DNA from: Gammaproteobacteria bacterium
Lineage (GTDB): Bacteria > Pseudomonadota > Gammaproteobacteria > Pseudomonadales > UBA5518
Assembly: GCA_016705365.1 (NCBI GenBank)
Contig: JADIYI010000005.1
Location: 372,001 to 436,000 of the forward strand
Direction: 5' to 3'
Length of the DNA stretch: 64,000 bases
A program made the position numbers and the translations under genes. Position 1 is the first letter of the stretch; each line of letters starts with the position of its first letter. Below are positions 52,638-61,309 of the stretch, piece after piece. Below the pieces are notes generated by a model. It was not told the DNA's origin. It saw only the letters and a list, made by a program, of their open reading frames with translations, and searched no databases.

Positions 52638-54017
52638 TCAGCCAGGAGCCTGGTGGAGTTCCCAGGCGCGGGCGAGTGCTTCGCCGATGCTCGCGCCGAG
52701 CGGCGCCAGCGCGGTGGCGTTCGCGGGCGGTTCGTCGCTGGCGAGCAGTTGGTCCAGCATCCGCACGATCCGTCGCACCAGCCAGAGCACTTCGCGGGTC
52801 GTGGCCTGGATCTCGATCAGGCTGGCGGCTGTCGCCGCGTCGCTGTCGCCAGACTCCAGCCAGGGTTCGAGCGCCTCGTTGCCAAGCCCCGATGACAGCG
52901 CGACCCACTGTACCTGTGCAATGAGATTCTGCAGGCTGCCCGCGAGACGATTTCCGCCGCAGTCATCCAGCACGCGGCGCAACCCGGAAATCGATTGCAG
53001 CAGCGCGGTCAGTGAGCGGTTGGCCTCGATCAGCTCCCGCGCCGAGGGCGGCTCTGGTCCGCTGTTTGCGGGTGCCGGCGCTGACCGGGAACCGAACAGC
53101 ACGCGCGCTGCCGCCACGTAGTTTGCCTCGGCAAAAGTGCGGCGGTTCACACGCAGGAACGGCATGCAGTCGGTGAGTGTCGCCGTGGCGGGCAGCGCAT
53201 CGGGGAAGCGCAACCCATGGACCATGTCGCTCAGCGAGATGATCAGCGCCGGCGCTTCGAGTTCGGCAATGGCGCTGCCGCGCGGGTAACCGGCGCCATC
53301 GGCGCGCTCGTGATGCTGCTCGAGCACCTGGGCCAGACGCTCCTGGTCGGGCGCAAACCGGCGCACGATGGCCGCACCGATCGGCACGTGACTCTGGATG
53401 GACTGCCAGTCCTCGGCGGAAATTCCGGATCTCCTGTCGGCCAGCGCCGGATCGATATGCAGCAGGCCGAGGTCGTGGAACAGTCCTGCCTGGAACACCA
53501 GGGCGAGGTCCTCGGGTTCGAAGTCGCGCTCGCTGGCGATCAGCGAGCCGAGCCAGGCCGAGAACAGCGCGCGATGGAACACGCGCGGCAATGTATGCTG
53601 CATCACGCCCAACTGCTGCAGCAGGGCAGGTTGCCAGTCGATCGCGTGGCACAGATGATGCACCCGACCCTCGAACCGGAAGTGCTCGTTGATCCGGCGC
53701 AGATCGGGCTCGGTGCCGGGAAACTCCAGGAAGATCCCGGCCAGGCGCGCGGCATCGGGGGGGCGGCGCAGGCGAAGTACCTCGTCGACCGGCCTGTTCA
53801 GGCGGTGACCGCGCATCTTCTCCGCCGCCAGTGCACCCAGCGGCGTTCCGCGGCGCAGCAGCACGATACCGAACTGGTTGATGACATCTTCGCTGGCAAC
53901 CACCATCTGGTGGTGCACGCTGGTGTGGGCAAGATGCTCGAGATAGCGAGCGCAGTCGCAGACCGAGAAGTCGGTCAGGGGATCGTCGGGCGCGTTCAGC
54001 CGATCTGCCCCAGGCAT
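52638..54017 (-). CDS. HD-GYP domain protein (putative c-di-GMP phosphodiesterase)
   Basis: A 459-residue protein. The HD-GYP core occupies about 135-270: GLFHDLGLLHIDP carries the HD pair, SHVPIGAAIV the next ligand, and EQHHERADGAGYPRG the HHE..GYP signature. An N-terminal region of about 120 residues may be a sensor. A C-terminal 150-residue helical extension is not recognised. It would hydrolyse c-di-GMP. Its start overlaps the pdxJ stop by 22 bp, so it follows pdxJ in the operon. Confidence 0.84.
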   Translation of the reverse strand: MPGADRLNAPDDPLTDFSVCDCARYLEHLAHTSVHHQMVVASEDVINQFGIVLLRRGTPLGALAAEKMRGHRLNRPVDEVLRLRRPPDAARLAGIFLEFPGTEPDLRRINEHFRFEGRVHHLCHAIDWQPALLQQLGVMQHTLPRVFHRALFSAWLGSLIASERDFEPEDLALVFQAGLFHDLGLLHIDPALADRRSGISAEDWQSIQSHVPIGAAIVRRFAPDQERLAQVLEQHHERADGAGYPRGSAIAELEAPALIISLSDMVHGLRFPDALPATATLTDCMPFLRVNRRTFAEANYVAAARVLFGSRSAPAPANSGPEPPSARELIEANRSLTALLQSISGLRRVLDDCGGNRLAGSLQNLIAQVQWVALSSGLGNEALEPWLESGDSDAATAASLIEIQATTREVLWLVRRIVRMLDQLLASDEPPANATALAPLGASIGEALARAWELHQAPG

Positions 54018-54766
54018 TGTCGATAGGCGCGCACCGCGCGCTCGAAGCCGAGATGGAGCGCATCCACCGTGAACGCATGTCCGATGGATACCTCCAGCAA
54101 GCCCGGGACACGGGCAAAATCGGGCAGGTTCAGCAGGTTCAGATCGTGCCCCGCATTCAACCCGAGGCCTGCGTCGAGGGCGCTGTTGGCGGCGGCGATA
54201 TAGGGTTCGAGAATTTTCCGTGGTGCTGCGCCGGCCGCGAAGGCCGCCGCATACGGGCCCGTGTACAACTCGATGCGATCGGCGCCGACTGCGCGCGCCA
54301 GCACCATTTGTTGCGGATCCGGATCCATGAACAGGCTTGCGCGGATGCCCAGCGCATGCAACTCGTCGATGACCGGGCGTAGCCGTGCGCCGTCGCGGCG
54401 CAGGTCGAAACCGTGATCGGAGGTGAGTTGCTGCTCGTCATCGGGAACCAGGGTGCATTGCGCAGGTTTTACCGCGCGCACCAGCGGCAGGAATCCCGGA
54501 TAGTCGCCCACGTCCGCGCGCGTGCTGCGGGCCGCTCCCGCAAAAGGGTTGCCTTCGACATTGAGTTCCACGTCCAGAATGGCGGCCAATGCCGGCACGT
54601 CGCTGGCGCGAATATGGCGCTGGTCGGGTCGCGGGTGCACGGTGATTCCATCGGCGCCCGCCGCTACCGCCAGTCGCGCGTGCGCGGTCACGCTCGGGTA
54701 ATCGCCCGGGCGTGAATTGCGGATCAGCGCGATCTTGTTGAGGTTGAGCGACAGGCAGATACTCAT
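53996..54766 (-). CDS. pdxJ: Pyridoxine 5'-phosphate synthase, divergent type
   Basis: A 256-residue PdxJ that condenses 1-deoxyxylulose 5-phosphate with aminoacetone phosphate to give PNP. It has SLNLNKIALIRNSRPGDYPSV at the N-terminus, where most proteobacterial PdxJ read VNIDHVATLRxARG, then GADGITVHPRPDQRHIR, which is close to Bacteroidetes-type sequences. The rest (TLVPDDEQQLTSDHGFD, DRIELYTGPYA, NAGHDLNLLNL) is normal. It overlaps ppiA by 4 bp and the HD-GYP gene by 22 bp. The unusual type and operon suggest a second copy or horizontal gain. Confidence 0.87.
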   Translation of the reverse strand: MSICLSLNLNKIALIRNSRPGDYPSVTAHARLAVAAGADGITVHPRPDQRHIRASDVPALAAILDVELNVEGNPFAGAARSTRADVGDYPGFLPLVRAVKPAQCTLVPDDEQQLTSDHGFDLRRDGARLRPVIDELHALGIRASLFMDPDPQQMVLARAVGADRIELYTGPYAAAFAAGAAPRKILEPYIAAANSALDAGLGLNAGHDLNLLNLPDFARVPGLLEVSIGHAFTVDALHLGFERAVRAYRQCLGQIG

Positions 54767-55332
54767 TCGATGCGTTGGGCCTTCTCGATGATGATCGGGT
54801 TGCGCGGCACATCGTCATAGGCGGCAACGGTGTGGGTTTCGACCAGGGCGATTCCGTCGACCACGTCCATTCCCTCGATCACCTTGCCGAATACGGTGTA
54901 GCCCGGTTTGCGGCTGACGTAGTCGAAATCGAGCCTGAGGTTGGAGCGCACGTTGATGAAGAACTGTGCAGTGGCGCTGTCGGGATCCTCGGTGCGCGCC
55001 ATCGCGATCGTGCCGCGTTCGTTGTGCAGATGGTTGCGGGATTCGTTCGGCACCGGGTCGCGAACCGGCTTCTCGATCATCTTGTCGGTGAATCCTCCAC
55101 CCTGGATCATGAAATTGGGAATCACGCGGTGAAAGATGGTGCCCACGTAATGGCCGCTGTCGACATAGGCGAGGAAATTGGCCACTGCCTGTGGCGATTC
55201 GAGCGGGTACAATTCCAGGCGGATTTCACCGGCATTGGTCTTGATGAGCACCTGCGGGTTTGATTCGGCGCCGAGCAGCGGGGACAGCAGGGCGCCGAGC
55301 AGGAGCGCGGCAACGGATAACAGTCGTGTCAT
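54763..55332 (-). CDS. ppiA: Periplasmic peptidyl-prolyl isomerase (cyclophilin)
   Basis: A 189-residue PpiA-type cyclophilin with signal peptide (LLSVAALLLGALLSPLLGA). The catalytic Arg is in FHRVIPNFMIQGGGF, with ARTEDPDSATAQFFINV and GYTVFGKVIEGMDVVD following. It speeds proline isomerisation in exported proteins. It comes first in a three-gene overlapping unit with pdxJ and the HD-GYP gene. Confidence 0.9.
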   Translation of the reverse strand: MTRLLSVAALLLGALLSPLLGAESNPQVLIKTNAGEIRLELYPLESPQAVANFLAYVDSGHYVGTIFHRVIPNFMIQGGGFTDKMIEKPVRDPVPNESRNHLHNERGTIAMARTEDPDSATAQFFINVRSNLRLDFDYVSRKPGYTVFGKVIEGMDVVDGIALVETHTVAAYDDVPRNPIIIEKAQRIE

Positions 55333-55368
55333 GTGATCTCCTGGATCAGGGAATGCGCGGGACCTCGT

Positions 55369-56022
55369 TCAGCCCCACTCGGAGCGGCGTTTGCGGCGCG
55401 GGATGATGCGTGGCAGCACCAGCGTGAGGAATCCGCCGATCCCGGTCGCCCAGACGCCATTGATGAACCATTTTTGCCAGGCTTCGTCGTGCAGGCGTGC
55501 GTTGTCGGCCTCCAGCACGCTGATCTGGTTTTTGAGCATCTGCACCGTCTCGGTGAGCGTGCGGTTGTTCGCGTCGAGCGTTGTTGCATTGTTCGAAAGC
55601 TGGCGCAACTCGACCAGTTCGGTCTGCAGGGCATCGCGGGTCGCCATCGCTGCGTCGGCGTCCTTGCGCAGTTGCTCGATGGCAGTGCTCAGGCTCACGC
55701 TGCCATCCTCGGGTTGCCCGAGCGCGTGCAACGCGCTCAGCACCTGATAGCGGGCACCGGGTTCGCGCTTCAGGTAGCGGCTTGGCAGCCAGCCTTCGTT
55801 GCCGTCGTGAGTACGTACCCGGCTCCAGCCCAGTTCCCGGTCCTCCTCGAGCACGGTCACCGCGGTGCCGCTCGGCAGACCCTGGTGAACGACCCGGTGT
55901 TCGGTGCTGCCACCGGTGCGCAGCGGCACGAACACGGTATCTTCGATGTAGCGTTCCTGTGCCTGGGCGGAAACCGCAATGGTGCCTGTAAGCAGGAGCA
56001 GGCAGAGCAATCGGGAGAACAT
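55369..56022 (-). CDS. SH3-domain membrane protein (YgiM/TIGR04211-like)
   Basis: A 217-residue protein with a signal peptide (LLCLLLLTGTIAVSAQAQ), a bacterial SH3 domain (TVFVPLRTGGSTEHRVVHQGLPSGTAVTVLEED...GWLPSRYL), a coiled coil with Asn/Leu heptads (ELVELRQLSNNATTLDANNRTLTE) and a C-terminal membrane helix ending in a basic tail (IIPRRKRR). The start may also be ATG 56055; the chosen ATG 56022 gives the cleaner signal peptide. Function in the family is unsettled, perhaps cell-wall-linked. Confidence 0.84.
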   Translation of the reverse strand: MFSRLLCLLLLTGTIAVSAQAQERYIEDTVFVPLRTGGSTEHRVVHQGLPSGTAVTVLEEDRELGWSRVRTHDGNEGWLPSRYLKREPGARYQVLSALHALGQPEDGSVSLSTAIEQLRKDADAAMATRDALQTELVELRQLSNNATTLDANNRTLTETVQMLKNQISVLEADNARLHDEAWQKWFINGVWATGIGGFLTLVLPRIIPRRKRRSEWG

Positions 56023-56124
56023 GGGGAAATACTCTGGGAAATTGTTCAGTTTCATCACTAACTCATTAATTTAGCTAGATTCAGTGGCCTGTCAAATGGT
56101 CTCGCTCGTTGCCGGATGCGGGCC

Positions 56125-56427
56125 TCAGGGTAGCACCTTGCGAAACGGCTTGACGCTGACACGGGCATATACGCCGGCCGCCACATAAGGGTCGGCCGCG
56201 GCCCATTGCTCTGCCGCGTCAAGGCTGTCGAAGTGCGCGACGATCAGGCTGCCGGAAAAGCCCGCTTCTCCGGGATCCTCGCAATCCACGGCGGGGTGCG
56301 GTCCGGCCAGCAGCAGGCGTCCTGCATCCTGCAGCGCCCGCAGCCTTGCCAGATGCTCCGGGCGGGCCGCGAGACGCTGTGCCAGGGTGTCGGCGTTGTC
56401 TTCGGCGATGATGGCGTAAAACAGCAT
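56125..56427 (-). CDS. yciI: YciI family protein
   Basis: A 100-residue ferredoxin-like-fold protein. It has MLFYAIIAEDN at the N-terminus, RPEHLARLRALQDAGRLLLAGPH and DPYVAAGVYARVSVKPF, all usual for YciI. The conserved His-Asp pair is present. Its biochemical role is not established. It lies 23 bp after yciB, as in many gammaproteobacteria. Confidence 0.88.
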   Translation of the reverse strand: MLFYAIIAEDNADTLAQRLAARPEHLARLRALQDAGRLLLAGPHPAVDCEDPGEAGFSGSLIVAHFDSLDAAEQWAAADPYVAAGVYARVSVKPFRKVLP

Positions 56428-56450
56428 GGTTTGATGATCTCGCGCAGGCG

Positions 56451-57050
56451 TCAATTGGAATCCGCTGGCGGCCCGTCCTTGTCCGCCTCGAGGTGCGGCA
56501 TGATCAAAAGCACGGTCAGCGCACTCAATACCAGCGTGAAGCCGATGGCACTGTAGAGCTTGTAACTCACCCAGGTCGCTTCGCTGAAACGGTAGGCAAC
56601 GTAGAGGTTCAGCGCGCCAACCACCAGGAAATTCGCGATCCACAGCAGGTTCAACTGGCGCCAGACGCGCTCGGGCAACGTGAGTTGAGCCCCCATTGCG
56701 CGCTGCATGACCGTTTTGCCGGTCCACATCGAGGTGCCGGCAAAAATGCCCGCCAGCACCCAGTTGAAGATGGTTGGCTTCCACTGGATGAACAACTGGT
56801 TGCGCAGGGCCAGCGTCGCGCCGCCGAACACCAGCACGGTTGCCGCAAGCAGCAGCAGGCGTTTCTCGATGTGACCGGTGATCAGGCGGGTCAGGACGAC
56901 CTGTCCCAGTGTCGCGAGGATCAGAATCCAGGTGGCGGAATAGATGCCGTCGAAGCGATAGTGCCAGCCCCACAATTCGACGGTGCGGCCATCGAACTGG
57001 TAGACCGCAAAGAAAAGAATGATGGGAACGAGTTCCGCAATTTGCTTCAT
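56451..57050 (-). CDS. yciB: Inner membrane-spanning protein YciB (septation protein A)
   Basis: A 199-residue protein with about five membrane helices. It opens with MKQIAELVPIILFFAVYQ and carries the family segments IQWKPTIFNWVLAGIF and LNLLWIANFLVVGALNLYVAYRFSEATWVSYKLYSAIGFT. It is linked to cell envelope and division in E. coli. It diverges from trpH. Confidence 0.92.
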   Translation of the reverse strand: MKQIAELVPIILFFAVYQFDGRTVELWGWHYRFDGIYSATWILILATLGQVVLTRLITGHIEKRLLLLAATVLVFGGATLALRNQLFIQWKPTIFNWVLAGIFAGTSMWTGKTVMQRAMGAQLTLPERVWRQLNLLWIANFLVVGALNLYVAYRFSEATWVSYKLYSAIGFTLVLSALTVLLIMPHLEADKDGPPADSN

Positions 57051-57154
57051 GTTGTGTCGCTGATCGCCGGGTCGTGAAAAGACGCTGGTGAGAGTATGGC
57101 AGCGCAAATCCGTTATTCTAGCCGCCGCGCTCATGTTCCACACAGGCAAATTTC

Positions 57155-57988
57155 GTGCTCGTCGACTTGCATACCCATACTCTCGCCTCCGACGGAGAGC
57201 TTTCGCCACAGGCAATGCTGGCGCTGCAGGCCGCCGAGGGCACCGCCCTGACGGCCTTCACCGACCATGACACGCTGGACGGCTGGGATCAGGTCCAGGC
57301 CGGCGCAGCGGTGGCCCACGGCGGTCCCAGGCTCATTTCCGGGATCGAGTTCTCCAGCGCCTCGAACGGACGCGAGATCCATGTGGTGGGGCTCGGCTTC
57401 GATGCGGATCATTTGCCGCTGCGTAACGCGGTTGCGATGCAGGCACAGTGTCGGCGCGAGCGCGCGGAGCGTATCGGTGCGCGGCTCGAGCATCTCGGGG
57501 TGCGCGGTGCGCTCGAGGGTGCCGAACGGCTGGCGCAGGGCAGCATGCTGGGACGCCCGCATTTCGCCCGCTTCCTGGTCGAGAGCGGTCGGGTGCGCAA
57601 TATCGAGGCCGCGTTTCGCAAGTACCTGGGCAAAGGCAAGCCGGCGGCCAGCGCGGTACTGTGGCCGGAACTCGAGCACGCCATTGCCTGGATCCGGGCG
57701 GCCGGTGGAATCGCGGTGCTGGCACATCCGCTGGCCTACGAGCTGTCACGCCGCCAGCTGAATGCGCTGGTCGGTGCCTTCAGGGAGTGTGGTGGAGAGG
57801 CGATCGAGGTGGCGCTTCCGGGCCTGGAGGAGGCGAAGCTGGCGCTGGCCGCCGGTCTTGCGCGCTCGCACGGACTGCGCGCCTCCGCTGGCAGCGATTT
57901 GCATTCGAGCGAACAGGGCTGGCGCTTGCCCTCGCGGATTCCGCCGCTCCCGGACTTTCTCGAACCGGTCTGGAACGCATGGGTTTGA
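57155..57988 (+). CDS. trpH: 5'-3' exoribonuclease/3',5'-nucleoside bisphosphate phosphatase (PHP domain)
   Basis: A 277-residue PHP-domain protein of the YciV/RNase AM family. It starts at GTG 57155. Metal ligands are in DLHTHTLASDGELSP and AFTDHDTLDG, with RPHFARFLVESG near 125, IAVLAHPLAYEL near 195 and GSDLHSSEQGW near 255. It trims 5' ends of short RNAs and rRNA precursors and hydrolyses pAp. It begins the trpH-yciO-scpA-scpB-rluB series and diverges from yciB. Confidence 0.91.
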   Translation: MLVDLHTHTLASDGELSPQAMLALQAAEGTALTAFTDHDTLDGWDQVQAGAAVAHGGPRLISGIEFSSASNGREIHVVGLGFDADHLPLRNAVAMQAQCRRERAERIGARLEHLGVRGALEGAERLAQGSMLGRPHFARFLVESGRVRNIEAAFRKYLGKGKPAASAVLWPELEHAIAWIRAAGGIAVLAHPLAYELSRRQLNALVGAFRECGGEAIEVALPGLEEAKLALAAGLARSHGLRASAGSDLHSSEQGWRLPSRIPPLPDFLEPVWNAWV

Positions 57989-58079
57989 TCGACCCGCGGG
58001 CAGGCCGTACACTCGCCGCCCGTCCGGGTTGCCTCGACGACCCGGTCTCGCGGGCCCACTATTCAGCGGAAGCGATGCC

Positions 58080-58700
58080 TTGAGCCAGTTTTTCCAGATC
58101 CATCCCCTCAATCCCCAGCCGCGGCTGGTGAGCCTGGTCGTGGAGCAGTTGCGGCGCGGGGCGGTGATCGTCTATCCCACGGATTCCGCCTACGCGCTGG
58201 GTTGTCATATTGGCGACAAGGCCGCGCTCGATCGCATCCGCGCGATCCGGCGTCTCGATGTGCGGCACAATTTTACCCTGATGTGCCGCGACCTGTCCGA
58301 ACTCTCCACCTATGCGCAGGTCGACAACGCCAGCTACCGCCTGCTGCGCACCCATACTCCGGGTCCTTATACCTTCATCCTGCGCGCGACCCCGGAGGTT
58401 CCGCGACGGCTGATGCATCCCAAGCGCAAGACCATCGGCATGCGGGTGCCGGACAATGCCATTGCGCTGGCGCTGCTCGAGGCGCTCGATGAGCCGATCA
58501 TGAGCGTCACGTTGTCACTGCCGGGCGAGGAGTTGCCGTTGAATGACCCGGAGGATATCCGCGAGCGGCTCGAGCACCTGGTCGATGTGATCGTCGACGG
58601 AGGCAGTTGCGGGCTCGAACCCACGACGGTGATCGACCTGGCGGGCGAAGCGCCCGAGATCATCCGCCGCGGCAAGGGTGATGCGGCGGTCTTCGAGTGA
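58080..58700 (+). CDS. yciO: YciO (Sua5/YrdC/YciO family)
   Basis: A 206-residue protein that starts with TTG 58080. That start gives LSQFFQIHPLNPQPR, which matches the E. coli YciO N-terminus and exact length. It shows VIVYPTDSAYALGC, NFTLMCRDLSELSTYAQVDN, GPYTFILRATPEVPRR and KRKTIGMRVPD. YciO is related to threonylcarbamoyl-AMP synthases but its role is less clear. It follows trpH by about 90 bp. Confidence 0.91.
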   Translation: MSQFFQIHPLNPQPRLVSLVVEQLRRGAVIVYPTDSAYALGCHIGDKAALDRIRAIRRLDVRHNFTLMCRDLSELSTYAQVDNASYRLLRTHTPGPYTFILRATPEVPRRLMHPKRKTIGMRVPDNAIALALLEALDEPIMSVTLSLPGEELPLNDPEDIRERLEHLVDVIVDGGSCGLEPTTVIDLAGEAPEIIRRGKGDAAVFE

Positions 58701-58731
58701 TATACGGGTGGGCCGGCGCCATCGCGCCCGT

Positions 58732-58737
58732 TATAAT
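58732..58737 (+). promoter_or_regulatory. -10 element of the scpA-scpB-rluB unit
   Basis: A perfect TATAAT lies 32 bp after yciO and about 46 bp before the TTG at 58783. The -35 region (about 58709-58714) is weak. It could give scpAB-rluB its own promoter. Confidence 0.45.
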
Positions 58738-58782
58738 CGCCCGTCTTCTGTCTGCATGGAAATCTGCCCGAATGGAGCCCAC

Positions 58783-58867
58783 TTGACGCATTCTGATGCC
58801 AGTGACAACTGCGCGCAGGAATTGATCGAACCGCTGGCATCGGTCCCGGTTCAGGCGCCGACGTCGC
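58783..58867 (+). other. Probable scpA N-terminal codons in a shifted frame
   Basis: From TTG 58783, five bases after GGAG, the plus strand reads LTHSDASDNCAQELIEPLASVPVQAPTS before the frame departs from scpA. Removing one base near 58867 joins it to EEASGQQELPFALVHGKP, the natural ScpA beginning. So the real gene may start at 58783 and carry a one-base insertion, either real or an assembly error. Confidence 0.5.
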
Positions 58868-58891
58868 GAAGAAGCGTCCGGGCAACAGGAA

Positions 58892-59683
58892 TTGCCGTTC
58901 GCGCTGGTGCATGGCAAGCCGCTCATGGTGCTGCCGCGCGATCTGTATATCCCGCCCGAGGCACTGGAGGTCTTTCTCGAGACCTTCGAAGGCCCTCTCG
59001 ACCTGCTGCTGTACCTGATAAGGCGCCAGAATCTCGATATTCTCGAGATCAACGTGGCCCGGATCACCGAACAGTACATGCAGTACGTCGAGCTGATGGA
59101 TGCAGTGCACTTCGAGCTGGCGGCGGAATACCTGGTGATGTCGGCGATGCTCGCCGAGATCAAGTCGCGCATGCTGCTGCCGCGCCAGGAAAGCGGGCTG
59201 GATGAGGAACTCGATCCACGCGCGAGCCTGATCCGGCGCCTGCAGGAGTATGAACAATTCAAGCAGGCGGCCGAGGACATCGATTCGCTGCCGCGCCTCG
59301 AACGCGACGTGTTTGCGGCCAATGCGGAGCCACCGGAAATTCGCCGCAGCCGCGTCCATCCGCAGGTCGATCTGCGCGAATTGCTGCTGGCCTTCAGCGA
59401 TGTGGTACGTCGTGCCACACTGCACGGCAGTCATCATATCCAGTTCGAGAAGTTGTCGACGCGCGAGCGCATGGCACAGGTTCTGGCGCGCCTGCAGACA
59501 CCGCACTTCGTGCCCTTTGTCGCGCTGTTCACGGTGGAGGAGGGACGCATGGGCGTGGTCGTCACCTTCCTCGCGATCATGGAGCTGATCAAGGAGTCGC
59601 TGGTAGAAATGGTGCAGTCGGAACCGTTTGGACCCATTCACGTAAGGCCGCGAGGGCAGGATGCAATTGAAGTCGATAATTGA
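58892..59683 (+). CDS. scpA: Segregation and condensation protein A
   Basis: The intact frame gives 263 residues from TTG 58892; ATG 58925 is a shorter choice. It forms the SMC-ScpAB condensin complex that compacts the chromosome. The kleisin N-domain EVFLETFEGPLDLLLYLIRRQNLDILEINVARITEQYM is clear near residue 28, followed by LAAEYLVMSAMLAEIKSRMLLPR. The C-terminal winged helix ends FVALFTVEEGRMGVVVTFLAIMELIKESLVEMVQ. The in-frame sequence upstream holds no good start, which points to a frameshift (separate entry). It overlaps scpB by 23 bp. Confidence 0.91.
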   Translation: MPFALVHGKPLMVLPRDLYIPPEALEVFLETFEGPLDLLLYLIRRQNLDILEINVARITEQYMQYVELMDAVHFELAAEYLVMSAMLAEIKSRMLLPRQESGLDEELDPRASLIRRLQEYEQFKQAAEDIDSLPRLERDVFAANAEPPEIRRSRVHPQVDLRELLLAFSDVVRRATLHGSHHIQFEKLSTRERMAQVLARLQTPHFVPFVALFTVEEGRMGVVVTFLAIMELIKESLVEMVQSEPFGPIHVRPRGQDAIEVDN

Positions 59684-60443
59684 AGGTGCGCTGCTGGCGG
59701 CGGGGCGGGCACTCACGCTGGCGGAAATCGCGGACCTGTTCGATGCCCCGAGCCGCCCGGGCGACGAGGAGCTGGGTACGGCGCTGGAGGAATTGCGGGC
59801 CGATTGCGCCGGGCGCGCGCTGGAACTGCGCGAGGTCGCAAGCGGCTACCGGCTGCAGGTGCGCCAGCAATTTGCGCCGTGGATAGCCAGGCTGTGGGAT
59901 GAAAAGCCCGCGCGTTACTCCCGCGCCCTGCTCGAGACGCTGTCGCTCATTGCTTATCGCCAGCCGATCACGCGTGGCGATATCGAGGAGATCCGCGGCG
60001 TGGCGGTCAACCCGAACATCATCCGCACGCTGCAGGAGCGCGAGTGGGTGCGGGTAGTCGGGCAGCGTGATGTGCCGGGGCGCCCGGAACTGTTTGCGAC
60101 GACGCGCCAGTTTCTCGATCATTTCGGGCTGAGCGGGCTCGACCAGTTGCCGACGCTGGCCGAGATCAAGGACTTCGAGCAGGTGAGCCCGGTGCTGGAG
60201 CTGGCGATCGATGTGCAAAGCGCCCCCGCGGAGGATGTCCTCGCCGGGTCGGACGGGGCCTGCGAGGCGGACGCAACCGCAATCGCTCGATTCGATGTCG
60301 AGCCGGACGCGGATATGGATACCGCAGAGCAGGAATTCGGTGCCGGGACGGGGGACGAACCGGAACCCTCAGCGGCCCCCGAAGCGGACGCTGATCCGGA
60401 TCACTCCGGGGCAACCGATGCGTTCCGGGACGAGCGATCGTGA
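59661..60443 (+). CDS. scpB: Segregation and condensation protein B
   Basis: A 260-residue ScpB. Two winged helices are visible: SIIEGALLAAGRALTLAEIADLF at the start, and ARYSRALLETLSLIAYRQPITRGDIEEIRGVAVNPNIIRTLQEREWVRVVG followed by GRPELFATTRQFLDHFGL. After residue 180 there is an acidic, low-complexity tail (about 80 residues) common in this group. It partners ScpA. Its stop overlaps the rluB GTG. Confidence 0.92.
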   Translation: MQLKSIIEGALLAAGRALTLAEIADLFDAPSRPGDEELGTALEELRADCAGRALELREVASGYRLQVRQQFAPWIARLWDEKPARYSRALLETLSLIAYRQPITRGDIEEIRGVAVNPNIIRTLQEREWVRVVGQRDVPGRPELFATTRQFLDHFGLSGLDQLPTLAEIKDFEQVSPVLELAIDVQSAPAEDVLAGSDGACEADATAIARFDVEPDADMDTAEQEFGAGTGDEPEPSAAPEADADPDHSGATDAFRDERS

Positions 60444-61309
60444 CCGATCCGGTGCGTCTGCAGAAAGCCCTTGCGGACGCCGGGCTGGGTTCGCGACGCG
60501 AGATCGAGCGCTGGATAGAGGCGGGGCGTATCCAGCTGAACGGGCGCGTGGCCACGTTGGGGCAGAAGGTCGGACCCGATGACAGCGTGCTGGTCGATGG
60601 CCGGGCGGTGCGCGTGGCCCGGGCCGCGGCGAGCGCGCCCCGGGTGCTCGCCTACAACAAGCCGGAAGGGGAAATCTGCAGTCGTCGCGATCCGGAGGGG
60701 CGGCCAACCGTGTTCGGCGCTTTGCCACGGATACGCGATGCGCGCTGGGTGATCGTGGGCCGACTCGATTTCAACACCAGCGGCCTGCTGCTGGCAACGG
60801 ACTCCGGTGAACTGGCCGCGCGATTGATGCATCCGGGCCGGCAAATCGAGCGCGAGTACCTGGTGCGGGTGCTCGGCGAGGTGGATGCGGCGCTGCTGGC
60901 GCGGTTGCGCGAGGGCGTGGCCCTGGACGATGGCATGGCCTCGTTCGACGAGGTACGTGAACAGCCGGGAGGCTCGGGCAGCAATCGCTGGTTCTCGGTG
61001 GTGTTGCGCGAGGGCCGTAACCGCGAGGTGCGGCGGCTTTGGGAATCGCAGGGCTGCAAGGTCAGCCGCCTCAAGCGGGTACGCTTCGGGGGCGTGGTGC
61101 TCGGGCCGCGGGAGCGCCGCGGCACCTGGCGCGAATTGACCGAGGCAGAGGTTGCGCTGCTGGGTGCCAGCGTGGGTTTGCAGCAGGCAGCGGAAGCGGG
61201 CGAGCCGCAACAGCGTCGCGAGCAACGCGCCAGGCGCGCACCGGTTACCCGCGTGGCAACCACGCGGTCGGCAAGCGCGCGTGCCGCGACCACCCGGCGC
61301 AAGCGCTGA
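60440..61309 (+). CDS. rluB: 23S rRNA pseudouridine 2605 synthase
   Basis: A 289-residue RluB. It starts with GTG 60440 inside the scpB stop. It has an S4 domain (LQKALADAGLGSRREIERWIEAGRIQLNG), then the synthase domain with the catalytic Asp in GRLDFNTSGLLLATDSGEL and EREYLVRVLGEV, and NREVRRLWESQG near the end. A basic Arg-rich tail finishes the protein. It modifies the peptidyl-transferase region of 23S rRNA. Its stop directly abuts the stop of the convergent GGDEF gene. Confidence 0.93.
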   Translation: MTDPVRLQKALADAGLGSRREIERWIEAGRIQLNGRVATLGQKVGPDDSVLVDGRAVRVARAAASAPRVLAYNKPEGEICSRRDPEGRPTVFGALPRIRDARWVIVGRLDFNTSGLLLATDSGELAARLMHPGRQIEREYLVRVLGEVDAALLARLREGVALDDGMASFDEVREQPGGSGSNRWFSVVLREGRNREVRRLWESQGCKVSRLKRVRFGGVVLGPRERRGTWRELTEAEVALLGASVGLQQAAEAGEPQQRREQRARRAPVTRVATTRSASARAATTRRKR

